From Planctomycetaceae bacterium (GTDB taxonomy: Bacteria; Planctomycetota; Planctomycetia; Pirellulales; Pirellulaceae), in contig JAAYDI010000174.1 in the NCBI GenBank assembly GCA_012729315.1, forward strand, positions 1 through 37,516: DNA of 37,516 nucleotides, in the 5' to 3' direction. Positions 1 to 7,634 of the stretch are shown piece by piece. The translations under genes and the position numbers were made by a program. The notes beneath the pieces are model-generated. The model saw only the letters and a program-made list of their open reading frames with translations. It did not search any database and was not told the DNA's origin. Position 1 is the stretch's first letter. Every line of letters begins with the position of its first letter.

Positions 1-130
1 CCACTGTTCTTTACCGCGAAGCGGTTACACTCCGCAGCCCGTAGGTTGTTGCGCAGCAGTGCACCCCGGGGTTCCGTACCGATTTTCGCACGATACGCCG
101 AAGGCGTTTCACAAAGGGATACCGTCGGTG
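1..130. repeat. Palindrome-rich intergenic repeat (GAA-loop hairpins)
   Basis: Two short perfect palindromes with a GAA loop are visible: ACCGC-GAA-GCGGT at 13-25 and ACGCC-GAA-GGCGT at 95-107. Between them lies GC-rich sequence with a CCCCGGGG run near 64-72. No convincing reading frame runs through it. The same hairpin architecture recurs at the right end of the window (37392-37473) and in the core of the heptad elements (for example 15395-15407). I recall similar palindromic intergenic sequence being frequent in planctomycete genomes, sometimes near IS200-like/RAYT transposases, but no transposase gene is present here. Confidence 0.5.
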
Positions 131-215
131 CCGCCCGATCTGAAACAGACACTCTGATTCCAGCCTTTGCCAGCATCGGCTCGCCAGCGCTAGCAGCTAG
201 CTACCAGATTTGGCC

Positions 216-274
216 AATTCTGTGTGTCTGAGTTGGGGAAGTGTATTAATTCTGTGTGTCTGAGTTGGGGAAGT
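216..274. repeat. Tandem pair of a 27-bp repeat
   Basis: A 27-bp sequence beginning AATTCTGTGTGTCTGAG occurs identically at 216-242 and 248-274, a period of 32 bp. A 24-bp stretch covering the start of the first copy (212-235) reappears in inverted orientation with one mismatch at 4751-4774. The pair therefore marks one side of a 4.5-kb segment bounded by inverted repeats. No coding function is seen. Confidence 0.75.
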
Positions 275-476
275 CTGCCCGCCGCGAGCCGCACATTGCG
301 GGCCTAGCCTCCGGAAGCCCAGCCGCAGCTGTTTTCGGTCTCGGTCTCGGTCTCGGAAACCGCCGGTTCAGCGCAGCGTCTGTGGCTCGACCGGCATGTT
401 CTCGGGCACGCGTACCCACGGGTGGCACCGCGAGGGGCGGCTTACCCCGGGCTGTGATAGGGGCGCAGCGCTACGG

Positions 477-593
477 CTCAAGACGACAGTTCGCGTGGCG
501 GGCAGACAGAAAACCCAAGAAAACCCCAAGAAAACCCAGACACCCTGGGTTACCGCCCTCCGCGTTGCGTCTTAAGACGACAGTTCGCGTGGC
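477..593. repeat. Two direct copies of a 23-bp repeat
   Basis: The sequence CTYAAGACGACAGTTCGCGT plus GGC occurs at 477-499 and 571-593 with one C/T difference. Between the copies is a tract with AAAACCC-type runs (about 510-545) and a CCCTGGGTTACC motif. The stretch 275-880 otherwise holds only frames that look like chance openings in GC-rich DNA, and I see no supported gene in it. Confidence 0.6.
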
Positions 594-882
594 ACGAACA
601 GGTCACGAAACGTGACTTCTATCGACACACGAACACCCACCAGGAATCGAAATAGTGCACCAGCGGAGGCCGGTCTGGATTAGCCCGTGGTGGGCGGACG
701 AGTGATGCAAAGGACGCGATCACGTTGGCCTGCGTGTCCTGTGGGCCTAGCGGCTGGAATTGTCCTGGTTCTACATCTGTCCGGCCGTTGTTTACCACGG
801 ACGCGGCCCCATAACAGCTGCCTGGCGTGGGGCAGTCCAACTCTTGTAATAGCCGTGGGCGTTTTGCTGCGAGCCATGCCCG

Positions 883-1446
883 TTACGTCCTTTCCTGCTG
901 CTCAAGCTGGGCCAAGAACCCGCTCACAAACTGATCGACGGCGTTCCAGTCCGTGTACTCGTGGTTCTTCGATGTGTCCGTATCCATGCCTTCACTTCTG
1001 GCGATCTTCTTCATCATCCACCGCTTGAGGACGTTGTACTCCCGATACCGCAGACCACCAGCAACGGTCGCCCTTATCGCCGGGTTCCAGCCTGACTGGA
1101 TGAGGAACTCCTCGACATAGCGACTTGCATCTGCTTGTTCCCTCTCCGACCCCGCCGCCGACAAGCTGACAGAGAAGAAGATCGAGGGGACATCGTTCAA
1201 GCGGGCGATGTGATGGCTGACGAATCGCGATAGCTGACGGGAGTGCTTGCCCAGGTGAATCGATGCACCGATCACAATTGCATCGAACCCGTCGAGAGTG
1301 AAGCCCACGGGTGGTCGCCGGATGTCGATCGCCTCGCCTTCCTGGCCGCTGCGGGCAATCACATCGGCGACATGCTGAGCGACCTTGCGGGTCTGGCCTT
1401 CGGACGTATCGTAGGCGATCAGGATCTTCATCATCTGCCTGCTCAC
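883..1446 (-). CDS. hemG-like: HemG-like flavodoxin protein (menaquinone-dependent protoporphyrinogen IX dehydrogenase family)
   Basis: The 187-residue product is a single flavodoxin domain. The FMN phosphate loop is visible near residues 11-20 (YDTSEGQTR) and is followed by VIGASIHLGKH at about 58-68. The C-terminal part (LRYREYN, then TDTSK and YTDW) is the signature that separates HemG from ordinary flavodoxins. HemG of enterobacteria oxidises protoporphyrinogen IX to protoporphyrin IX in heme synthesis and passes electrons to quinones; its usual length is about 180 residues. The start is taken as GTG at 1446, preceded by GAAGG; ATG codons at 1434 and 1431 are alternatives. The GTG overlaps the TGA of the upstream gene remnant (GTGA), which suggests translational coupling. 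No other heme gene is nearby, so the true substrate is uncertain; flavodoxin-like oxidoreductase is the safe reading. Confidence 0.8.
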   Translation of the reverse strand: MSRQMMKILIAYDTSEGQTRKVAQHVADVIARSGQEGEAIDIRRPPVGFTLDGFDAIVIGASIHLGKHSRQLSRFVSHHIARLNDVPSIFFSVSLSAAGSEREQADASRYVEEFLIQSGWNPAIRATVAGGLRYREYNVLKRWMMKKIARSEGMDTDTSKNHEYTDWNAVDQFVSGFLAQLEQQERT

Positions 1447-1809
1447 TTGACCTTCAAGAATAAATCGCCATCAGGACTCTCCAGTTCGTGAGTTCGTCCG
1501 ATTTTGCCGGTGGCGGCACTTCCGCGATCCTCACGGAATGTCACCGATACCGCTTTGCTCCCCATTGGGTTGCAGACCACCGTCACGGTCTCGAACTCCC
1601 GCCGCACGGTGCCGTCCGCCACCGCCTTTCCCGTGGCCATCGGCTTGCTCAGGCTTCTGTCCCAAAAGTTGTACCAGTTGTGGAGGTGGTCCGGGATGGG
1701 CAGCGGATTGGGATCGGAGAAGAGGCGGTACCCATCGGAAGAGGATTTCGGCGATGAGGACGAGGATCATTGAGAGAACAAGGACCAGCGACGTTGACGG
1801 TTTCTTCAT
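1443..1809 (-). pseudogene. Frameshifted remnant of an exported protein
   Basis: Two frames each look coding but do not join. From 1809 an ATG opens a frame with a signal or membrane segment (MKKPSTSLVLVLSMILVLI). After about 35 residues good protein-like sequence switches frame: without its own start it reads YRLFSDPNPLPIPDHLHNW and continues through MATGKAVADG to the TGA at 1443-1445. The second part resembles the C-terminus of long planctomycete glycoside-hydrolase-like proteins as I remember them, which is recall rather than a search. The simplest reading is a gene that lost most of its middle and is frameshifted. The alternative is a real 65-residue protein starting at ATG 1640. The end overlaps the GTG start of the HemG-like gene. 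Confidence 0.5.
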
Positions 1810-1881
1810 CGTGGCTCCTGCGTCTGATCGAACGACGCTCCGCAGCGCTCCGTGTCATCGCACCGAACGTTGTGAAATAGT

Positions 1882-3135
1882 TTATTCCACACGGTAAAGA
1901 TACTCTTCCGTTCGAATGAACAGCGCATCGCCTGCCACCGCGGGGCTCGCCATCAATAGCTGCTCGTGCAGTCGATTGACAGCCAACTCTTCGTACTTCC
2001 GTCCCGGTCTGATGACCGTGCAGGCAGCGCTCTCATTGAAGAAATAGATGCGGTTGTCGGCGTGGATCGCGCATGCCGAATACTGACCCTCCATTCGAGT
2101 CTTCCAGACAACCTGCCCAGTCTTCGCTTCCAGACAGGACAGAATGCCTTGACGGCTGACGACGTACAGCAACTCGTCCACCAGCAGCGGGGACGAGCGT
2201 GAAGGAATGGCCCGTGTCTCCTTCCACGCCACATGGCTGTCCGGCACGTCGCCCACTCCGTCAGGACGCACCGCCCACAGCTGCGGGTGATCGTGGTCCG
2301 TGACGAAGAACACGAGCCCCTGTCCGTACACTGGCCGCGGGGCGCAGGAAAAGCCGCCGTGCAGAACTCTCCAGAGTTCCTCACCCGTCACAGGATCATA
2401 CGCATAGACGGCCTGCGCTGCCGGACTGACAAGCTGCTGCTCAGTCCCGCGGGGAACCAGAAGCGGCATGCTGAACGCCTTCCGCATGTTCACGGGAACC
2501 GTGCTGTAATCGAACGAGCGGTCCGCCTTCCAGGCCGTCTTGCCGTTCGAGGTGTCGAGCGCGATTACGTATTGAACATCGCGGCCGTCGACATTCACGA
2601 TCAGCAAGTTCCCCACGAGCAGCGGGGAGCTGCCGGGTCCGGCCCCGGATTCATGGTCGCAGTTCAGATCACGCCGCGTCCAGACGGTGGTTCCCGTGGT
2701 GGAATCCAGACAAGCCGTCCCATACGTGCCGTAATGCAGGTAGACCCGCCCTGGCTCGATTGCCGGCGTCGGTGTTGCGAAGGTGTTTTCCGCGGCGATC
2801 AGCTGCGGCTGTTCAACATCAAAAACGTGAACGTCGTGGATGATCTTCCCCGTTTCCCGATCCACGCAGACGGCAAACAGCTGGTGCCCTTCACGCGTCG
2901 CAGTCGTCACCCAGATCTGATTTCCGCAAATGACGGGAGACGACCATCCGCGATCATGAATCGCTGTCTTCCAGGCGATTTTCTGGTCCTCACTCCATGT
3001 CAGCGGGAGCTGCTTGGCATTCGTGTGTCCCTCTCCGGTCGGCCCACGAAACTGCCGCCAATCCTCGTCCGCCAATAGCGAACCAGCGACATACAGAGCC
3101 ACGATGATACACAGCGCGCTTCTCATGAGACTCAT
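1882..3135 (-). CDS. Exported PQQ-like beta-propeller repeat protein
   Basis: The 417-residue product has a cleavable-looking signal (MSLMRSALCIIVALYVAGS, then LLADEDW). Immediately after it comes the DWRQFRGPTGEGH motif that opens many planctomycete PQQ-propeller proteins. Repeated blades follow, each with a pattern like 'ALDTSNGKTAWK', 'DSTTGTTVWTR', 'DPVTGEELWR' and 'EAKTGQVVWKT'; these W-containing strand ends define the PQQ/BamB-type fold. No enzyme cofactor residues can be claimed, and such proteins usually act as periplasmic scaffolds or binding proteins. The frame is open from 3198, but ATG 3135 is preferred because the signal peptide begins there and GGAAGA lies directly upstream; ATG 3126 is also possible. 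The next gene upstream is divergent across a 449-bp gap. Confidence 0.85.
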   Translation of the reverse strand: MSLMRSALCIIVALYVAGSLLADEDWRQFRGPTGEGHTNAKQLPLTWSEDQKIAWKTAIHDRGWSSPVICGNQIWVTTATREGHQLFAVCVDRETGKIIHDVHVFDVEQPQLIAAENTFATPTPAIEPGRVYLHYGTYGTACLDSTTGTTVWTRRDLNCDHESGAGPGSSPLLVGNLLIVNVDGRDVQYVIALDTSNGKTAWKADRSFDYSTVPVNMRKAFSMPLLVPRGTEQQLVSPAAQAVYAYDPVTGEELWRVLHGGFSCAPRPVYGQGLVFFVTDHDHPQLWAVRPDGVGDVPDSHVAWKETRAIPSRSSPLLVDELLYVVSRQGILSCLEAKTGQVVWKTRMEGQYSACAIHADNRIYFFNESAACTVIRPGRKYEELAVNRLHEQLLMASPAVAGDALFIRTEEYLYRVE

Positions 3136-3584
3136 TCTTCCATCGAACAGGATACGTGACACGCACGTTACTCTACGGCTATCGCCCATCGAAATCAAGG
3201 AACTGTGTTGCCCTTTCTGCGTTCCTGCTTGCGCGGATTCCTGCGGGTTCGGTCATCTGCGTAGCGTCCATCGCGACCCCGTGCCTGCTTCCATCACGTA
3301 GGAGGTTCTTCGCAGCCGCATTCGCAAGGATGCGGAGGTTGCCGCTGCTATCCAGCGGGCTTCAGCGCCAGCGGCAAGAGACCCAGATCCGAAGCGCGTA
3401 AAACCAGTGGTGTCTGGGCTTCCCCCGCTGGCTACTCGCCGACTCGCTATGGCCTGCTCACGGGACGCTACAATTGATTGAGGTGAATGTGCCACGCACC
3501 TTTGGTCGGTATTCAGGGGCGAAGTCGTCGTGACACTGCCCATGACGCACGAGGGAAAGTGATGCGAGACGAGGAGAGTACTCC
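3136..3584. other. Divergent intergenic region without a gene
   Basis: This 449-bp gap separates the minus-strand PQQ-propeller gene from the plus-strand secreted-protein gene and should hold both promoters. Frames present on either strand have no family resemblance or start signal. I see no clear sigma70 pair, no tRNA-like fold and no strong hairpin, so it is reported as unresolved regulatory space. Confidence 0.4.
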
Positions 3585-4694
3585 ATGAGACGAACACTGG
3601 TTGTGGTAGCGGCATTGTCGACCGTGAGTCTGGTCCATGTACAAGTGGCGCACGCTGTCACGCTTCAGGCGTCGAGCGTGAATGTGGAGGCGTTGCCGAT
3701 GCCGATGATCGCAGAAGGCAATACGGGCATCGCCGCCAAGTACCCTGGGGACGTCGGTATCGCGAACGATCCAGACGTTGTGTTTGTCGAGTCGTTTGAA
3801 GGGTCCGTGGATGAGATCTGCAGCCATTGGGAAACGGTTGCCGGCAAGCCGATTATGTCGAAGTCGAACGACGTGGTACCGGGGAGCGGAGGTAAGCAGT
3901 CGCTGCTGCTCACCCGCGTGGCGGGCGGCAACGAAGGTTACATGGACGGAGGCAGTCTCTATCGGCGGATCGAGAATGAACAGGGAGGTTTCGGCTACGA
4001 TCGGCTCTTCTTCCGCTTCTACATGAAATTCAACCGAGAGCACGCTCCCATTCATCACTACGGCAGCGGCCTGAACGGTTTCAACCCGCCGACCGCTTGG
4101 CCTCAGGGCGGGGCTGGCGAGCGGCCGGGGGGCAATGCGCGCTGGACGACAGAAGTCGAACCGGGCAACTTCAACACGTGGGCGTTCTACACCTATTGGC
4201 AACACATGGGTGGGAGCCCGCCGCGGGGTCAGACGTGGGGAAACACCTTCGAAGTCGGCGTGCCCCACCGCACAGTAGTCAAGGAGGAATGGATTTGCCT
4301 CGAAGTCATGGTGAAGATGAATGACGTTGGCGACAGCAACGGCGAGCAGGCGTACTGGCTCGACGGCAGACTCAGCCGGAACCAGGACGGCAAGATCACC
4401 AGTTATCTGGGCAAGGGCTTTCCGGCGGTCGGTACCTGGACATACGACAAGTTCCAGCCCTACGTTACCAGCCAGGGCGTGGCCTGGGACTACGAGCAAG
4501 GGAAAGGGGTTCCCATTGAGGTTGGCCGGCCCTTCCCCGGCTTTTCCTGGCGAAGCACGCCGGAACTGAATATCAATGCAATCTGGCTCTACCGCTACAT
4601 GTCCGAACCTGAGGAGGACACGAGCAAGGTCTGGTGGGACCACCTGGTGGTCGCCAAACGCTACATCGGTCCTCTCACACCGATGCGTGAGTAA
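3585..4694 (+). CDS. Secreted protein, probable jelly-roll polysaccharide-associated protein
   Basis: The 369-residue product begins with a signal peptide (MRRTLVVVAALSTVSLVHVQ, cleavage near AHA). A GAGGAG ribosome site lies 9 bases before the ATG. The mature part is rich in aromatic residues and reads like a concanavalin-type beta-jelly roll: VFVESFEG near residue 66, DRLFFRFYMKFN near 139, TWAFYTYWQHM near 200, a WICLEVMVKMND strand near 235 and WWDHLVVAKRYIGP at the C-terminus. This order (FESG-like start, 'FYMKF' strand, 'WWDHLVVA' end) is seen in secreted planctomycete proteins related to polysaccharide lyases and LamG-like domains. I cannot name catalytic residues, so enzymatic activity is an inference. 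The neighbouring PQQ-propeller protein is also exported. Confidence 0.65.
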   Translation: MRRTLVVVAALSTVSLVHVQVAHAVTLQASSVNVEALPMPMIAEGNTGIAAKYPGDVGIANDPDVVFVESFEGSVDEICSHWETVAGKPIMSKSNDVVPGSGGKQSLLLTRVAGGNEGYMDGGSLYRRIENEQGGFGYDRLFFRFYMKFNREHAPIHHYGSGLNGFNPPTAWPQGGAGERPGGNARWTTEVEPGNFNTWAFYTYWQHMGGSPPRGQTWGNTFEVGVPHRTVVKEEWICLEVMVKMNDVGDSNGEQAYWLDGRLSRNQDGKITSYLGKGFPAVGTWTYDKFQPYVTSQGVAWDYEQGKGVPIEVGRPFPGFSWRSTPELNINAIWLYRYMSEPEEDTSKVWWDHLVVAKRYIGPLTPMRE

Positions 4695-4750
4695 GGACCG
4701 CAGCCGTTCACGGGGCGTCCGGCAAAACCGTAGTGGAACCGCAAGGACAT

Positions 4751-4774
4751 CAACCCAGACACACAGAATTGGCC
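4751..4774. repeat. Inverted copy of the 212-235 repeat
   Basis: CAACCCAGACACACAGAATT plus GGCC is the reverse complement of 212-235 with a single mismatch (23 of 24 bases). It starts 57 bp after the stop of the secreted-protein gene. Together with the tandem copies at 216-274 it brackets the segment carrying the HemG-like, PQQ-propeller and secreted-protein genes. Confidence 0.75.
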
Positions 4775-4977
4775 ACGCTCGCGGCACTGGCCCGCTGGGG
4801 ATTCAACCCGGTTGTGTGGCTGGCGCAGTTCGAGTGGCTGGACCGCCAGTGCACGCGGGCGCTGGGCAGGGCCGATCGCCTCCTGCGCCGCGCGACAGGA
4901 AGTGGCCCAGCAACGGTTTCACGGCATTGCGTTCTGTCGCGCCGTGTTTGCCGAGGCATCCTCCGAGGGCTTTACGT
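4775..4977 (+). pseudogene. Degraded coding remnant, family unknown
   Basis: One frame gives protein-like sequence (ALARWGFNPVVWLAQFEWLD, then RQCTRALGRADRLLRR up to about 4897). The neighbouring frame then takes over (RQEVAQQRFHGIAFCRAVFA, ending EASSEGFT at a TGA, 4975-4977). Each half has plausible amphipathic helix composition and the switch would need one indel. I do not recognise the family. Because the two halves lie in different frames and no start or ribosome site is visible, a decayed gene is more likely than a working one; chance openings in GC-rich DNA are the alternative. Confidence 0.25.
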
Positions 4978-5092
4978 GACGTCCTGGTATAGCAGTGAAT
5001 CCCCCGCCGGTTCCGTGAGCTGACATGACCTGATTCACACGTCTCAACTGATCAGGTCTGGGTCGCAGTCCGCGCGCACCCAGCTTCCGAGC

Positions 5093-5557
5093 GTGTGCCG
5101 CAGCGCCGGTGGCCACACGACCCGCAGGTTAACCTCTTGCGCCCTCCTGCGCCCGCTCACCCCACATTACCCCCCGCCATCCGGTGGCGAGGTCGCCACA
5201 AAAGAAGACTGTCTGAGTTTGGCCGTCTTTACCAACCAGAGGGTAGTATCCGAGCCGATTAAGGAACGAATTGACTTTCACACACGCGACCCATATGCTG
5301 CGGGTACTGTCGCCATTAGTAAGCCCACAGAAATCTCTCTTGCCGGGCCGATTGCGGAGTATGTATCCGTTGATTACGAAACATACAATCGACTTATTGT
5401 TACAGCGGACTTCGCGAAAATGACGCGAGAGAAGTCCAGTCGCCGTGAGGTGGGAGAGATTCTGGTAAAGTGCACGTACGCGGGGAAGTCGCTTGTAGTC
5501 GGCGTTCCTGTGATTGTCGATCTGAAGGAAGTTCGACATTTTCAATCCGATCATTAG
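5093..5557 (+). CDS. Hypothetical protein, possibly 5'-truncated
   Basis: The frame is open for 154 codons from a GTG at 5093, but only about residues 35-154 look like protein: KERIDFHTRDPYAAGTVAIS, then ISLAGPIAEYVSVDYETYNR, GEILVKCTYAGKSLVVGVPV and a C-terminal IVDLKEVRHFQSDH. The alternating pattern suggests a small beta-sandwich. I do not recognise a named family. The first 30 codons are Pro/Arg/Cys rich and their base composition differs from the rest, so the true start may be lost or lie further in; no good ribosome site is visible at 5093. GC drops noticeably from about 5200 onward, matching the lipoprotein gene that follows. A perfect hairpin lies 15 bp after the stop. Confidence 0.4.
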   Translation: MCRSAGGHTTRRLTSCALLRPLTPHYPPPSGGEVATKEDCLSLAVFTNQRVVSEPIKERIDFHTRDPYAAGTVAISKPTEISLAGPIAEYVSVDYETYNRLIVTADFAKMTREKSSRREVGEILVKCTYAGKSLVVGVPVIVDLKEVRHFQSDH

Positions 5558-5571
5558 AACCGACTCAGTAA

Positions 5572-5597
5572 CTGCGGCTGGGGTTTTCCAGCCGCAG
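5572..5597 (+). terminator. Hairpin after the hypothetical gene, terminator-like
   Basis: A perfect 10-bp stem (CTGCGGCTGG / CCAGCCGCAG) encloses a 6-base loop (GGTTTT). It sits 15 bp after the stop at 5557. There is no T-tract after it, so it may be an RNA-end stabiliser or a rho-assisted stop. More self-complementary sequence follows at 5614-5632 (TGGGCCA / TGGCCCA) before the next gene. Confidence 0.5.
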
Positions 5598-5682
5598 CAG
5601 GATCCTCATACATTGGGCCACAGTGGCCCAGCCAACGGCCGCGGGCCGGTTGGAGATTTCGATTCGAAAAGGCGGGAGTCAG

Positions 5683-6249
5683 ATGATGTTTACGACGTTT
5701 GGATTCTGCCGACGCCCCCCATCTTTAGCGGTACTCTTGGTCGTGATGCTCTTAATCCAAGGCTGCAGCAAGAATTCGGAGGTTGCCATTCAGAATGACA
5801 TCTCAGCAGTGGATGCCATGGACGCCTCCCGTGGCAGCAGCGGAACGCTCGTCGAGGCGTTTGCGATCGTGAATACTCCTGAGCATGCTCGCGCAGTGAC
5901 GATGCTCGTCGATGCAGACATTGAGGAATGCGTCCGCAACACTTCCCACGAGACATTCAAAGTGAGTGAGGGTGATTTCCGGTCACTGTCAAACGATAAA
6001 CGTGTGGCGCTGCAATCCGAAATAATTCTGATGGCCGAATTGATCAAGGAGGCAGCTTACAAGCAGATAGATCGGATGAAAGAGGCGATGGACCGCGGCA
6101 AGACAGAAGAGGCAGACAAGATCCAGAGTGACATCCGACGCTTGGTGAGCCACCTTCGGAGTGGGAAATATGTCTCTGTTTTTGAGGGCTGCGCTGGTGG
6201 AATTGAGTTGAAACTCAATGAGTCCGTCGCCGGTACATCGAATCAATAA
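5683..6249 (+). CDS. Lipoprotein of unknown function
   Basis: The 188-residue product has a lipoprotein signal: a short basic N-terminus (MMFTTFGFCRRPP), a hydrophobic segment (SLAVLLVVMLL) and the lipobox IQGC, so the mature protein would be lipid-anchored. The mature part contains two helical regions, including RVALQSEIILMAELIKEAAY and KQIDRMKEAMDRGKTEEADK. It ends after a GYxx-free, charge-mixed tail. I recognise no family. ATG 5683 is preferred over the frame's earlier start at 5623 because GGGAG lies 6-7 bases upstream and the signal begins there; ATG 5686 is equally possible. GC is lower than in the 9-36 kb genes, like its neighbours in the accessory zone. Confidence 0.65.
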   Translation: MMFTTFGFCRRPPSLAVLLVVMLLIQGCSKNSEVAIQNDISAVDAMDASRGSSGTLVEAFAIVNTPEHARAVTMLVDADIEECVRNTSHETFKVSEGDFRSLSNDKRVALQSEIILMAELIKEAAYKQIDRMKEAMDRGKTEEADKIQSDIRRLVSHLRSGKYVSVFEGCAGGIELKLNESVAGTSNQ

Positions 6250-6398
6250 CTACCGGCAGAGCGGGTAGTATGAGAACGACCCCTTAAGGGCCGCTTGGGG
6301 CAGTGAGACAATACGAGCACGCGGCGCACGCGGTGCAAGCGGGTGAGTCCTCGGTCCGGTGCCTCAAAACGACGCTTTTACTCGTTTGCGCGTTGTCC

Positions 6399-6510
6399 TC
6401 ATAAGGACGGAAGAACCCTGGCCCGGATTATTTCACCCAGCCAGGATCGATGCAACATCGACGAGTCGCTGCTCGTCGGGTCCGCGCGCAGCTTCAGCGC
6501 AGTTGGTCAT
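6399..6510 (-). pseudogene. Remnant of a small recombinase-associated gene
   Basis: From ATG 6510, with GCGGAG 7 bases upstream, the frame reads MTNCAEAARGPDEQRLVDVA, then SILAG and a stop at 6433. Shifting frame just before that stop continues as EIIRARVLPSL. The joined pattern (acidic start, RLxxVAxILAxG, then R-rich helix) matches the short genes that I recall sitting directly behind serine-recombinase genes in planctomycetes. The recombinase itself is not present. The flanks 6250-6398 and 6511-6674 show no intact gene. The assignment rests on memory of a pattern and not on a search. Confidence 0.3.
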
Positions 6511-6674
6511 GTCAAAATCTCCGCAAGAGAATGGCCACCGATCGCGGCGATGGCTGGGGCAGGTTCGTGGCCGAGCGCGGCCTCTATTGTTTACCTACCG
6601 GGCGGAGGTTCGAGTTGGCAGAGGAATGCGGTCGAAGAGACGGGGAAGCAAAAACACGAACATCTGTAAAGATG

Positions 6675-7091
6675 CTATACCGAATCTTCGTCCGGCCCAA
6701 TTATCCATACCGCAGCTTTCGCAAAGCCCTTCCGGACTCCGTCCGTCTTCTTGCCAAACACCTCTGCGTGTGCTGGCTCGTCCTCCAATGGTTGCCTTGA
6801 GATTCCTTGCTTAAGTGACCTTGCGACGCCCGCAGACACAGCGGCAAGACAAAAGCCTGCATGACCAGCAACAACCGAGCTTGGCTGCCGACCTGCAGCC
6901 AAGACCTCGTCGCCCAGGACGACTGACATTGCGCTGCCGTCGGGATGATCCTCAAAGGCTGCTTTCGAGATCCGCTTTCGTCCGAAGTTCTTGTCGTCAA
7001 CAATATGCCAGGGAGGAATGCGACGCCAAAGCTGTGAGTCATCTGAAATCGATTTGTCGTCTTCGAGTGGCAAAGAAGTAGCGGTTGACAT
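6675..7091 (-). CDS. Conserved hypothetical protein, third gene of the TIGR04255 operon
   Basis: The 138-residue product is soluble with no signal. Visible motifs are LWRRIPPWHIVDD (residues 22-34), RISKAAFEDHPDGSAMSV (about 40-57), a central Ala/Gly segment, and a C-terminal block EDEPAHAEVFGKKTDGVRK followed by AKAAVWIIGPDED. I recall uncharacterised bacterial proteins with the same order (RIPP-HIV, AF-D, MSV, PxHAxVxGKKT) but know no function. ATG 7091 lies 9 bases after the stop of the preceding gene, with AGGA 8-9 bases before it, so it is read from the same transcript. The last residues may run slightly beyond the conserved part. GC is near 53 percent, below the core zone. Confidence 0.65.
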   Translation of the reverse strand: MSTATSLPLEDDKSISDDSQLWRRIPPWHIVDDKNFGRKRISKAAFEDHPDGSAMSVVLGDEVLAAGRQPSSVVAGHAGFCLAAVSAGVARSLKQGISRQPLEDEPAHAEVFGKKTDGVRKGFAKAAVWIIGPDEDSV

Positions 7092-7100
7092 CCGGTCGTC

Positions 7101-7634
7101 CTACTTGATCGAGCGTCGCATCATCCGCAGCTTTTCTTCGATGGATTCCAAGCTTGCGCGATCTATTTCCTCTTGCGTGTCACCATCATCATATGCTAGG
7201 TGCACATGAGATAAGGAGCGAACGTCAACCTCTAAATCAATCCCGTTTTCATGCCACTCCAGGAGAATGCCTCCGCGACTCGTCGGAACAATCGACGGCG
7301 GGGTGTCGTTGGGGCCTAGCAAGTTGAGCAAGGTCGAGATGCTGGCCACGGCCGCCTCTGTACGAATCGGCTTAGACCTGTAGCTGTTCCAGTTCGGTGG
7401 CAGTGTTCCCAATTCGCAAATCTTTTCAAGCATCGGTAAGAACCAATCGCCCGGTACTGACTCTAGGATGATGGTGTCAGCTCCGAAGCGAAGTTCCAAT
7501 GGTAGCGATGCCTCCATCGATGCCGATGAAAAACATGATTGTCGCCGTTGCAATTCTGGCGAGCTGCTGCGGTAAAGTCGATCCGTTAGCAATCGTTCGG
7601 AATTGCTTCGGCGGCGCTCCAGTGTAGTACTCAT
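7101..7634 (-). CDS. Conserved hypothetical protein, second gene of the TIGR04255 operon
   Basis: The 177-residue product has no signal or membrane segment. The first 40 residues are Ser/Arg rich and poorly structured. The remainder is better defined: LPPNWNSYRSKPI at about 95-107, a helix AAVASISTLLNLLG, then PPSIVPTSRGGILLEWHENG and IDLEVDVRS. The end is helical (SLESIEEKLRMMRR). I do not know a named domain for it. The ATG at 7634 overlaps the TGA of the upstream TIGR04255 gene by four bases (ATGA) and GGAAG lies just upstream, showing translational coupling. The frame is open farther upstream to 7709 but that part overlaps the neighbouring gene and was rejected. Confidence 0.65.
   Translation of the reverse strand: MSTTLERRRSNSERLLTDRLYRSSSPELQRRQSCFSSASMEASLPLELRFGADTIILESVPGDWFLPMLEKICELGTLPPNWNSYRSKPIRTEAAVASISTLLNLLGPNDTPPSIVPTSRGGILLEWHENGIDLEVDVRSLSHVHLAYDDGDTQEEIDRASLESIEEKLRMMRRSIK

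Noticed and set aside
619-840. 73-codon open frame downstream of the HemG-like gene
   Set aside because: It follows the HemG-like gene on the same strand, but has no ribosome site, no recognisable motif and chance-like composition in GC-rich DNA.
5129-5554. 141-codon frame on the minus strand
   Set aside because: It overlaps the plus-strand hypothetical protein frame, which has a more protein-like strand pattern, and lacks a ribosome site. Certainty is limited because the plus-strand gene is itself weak.
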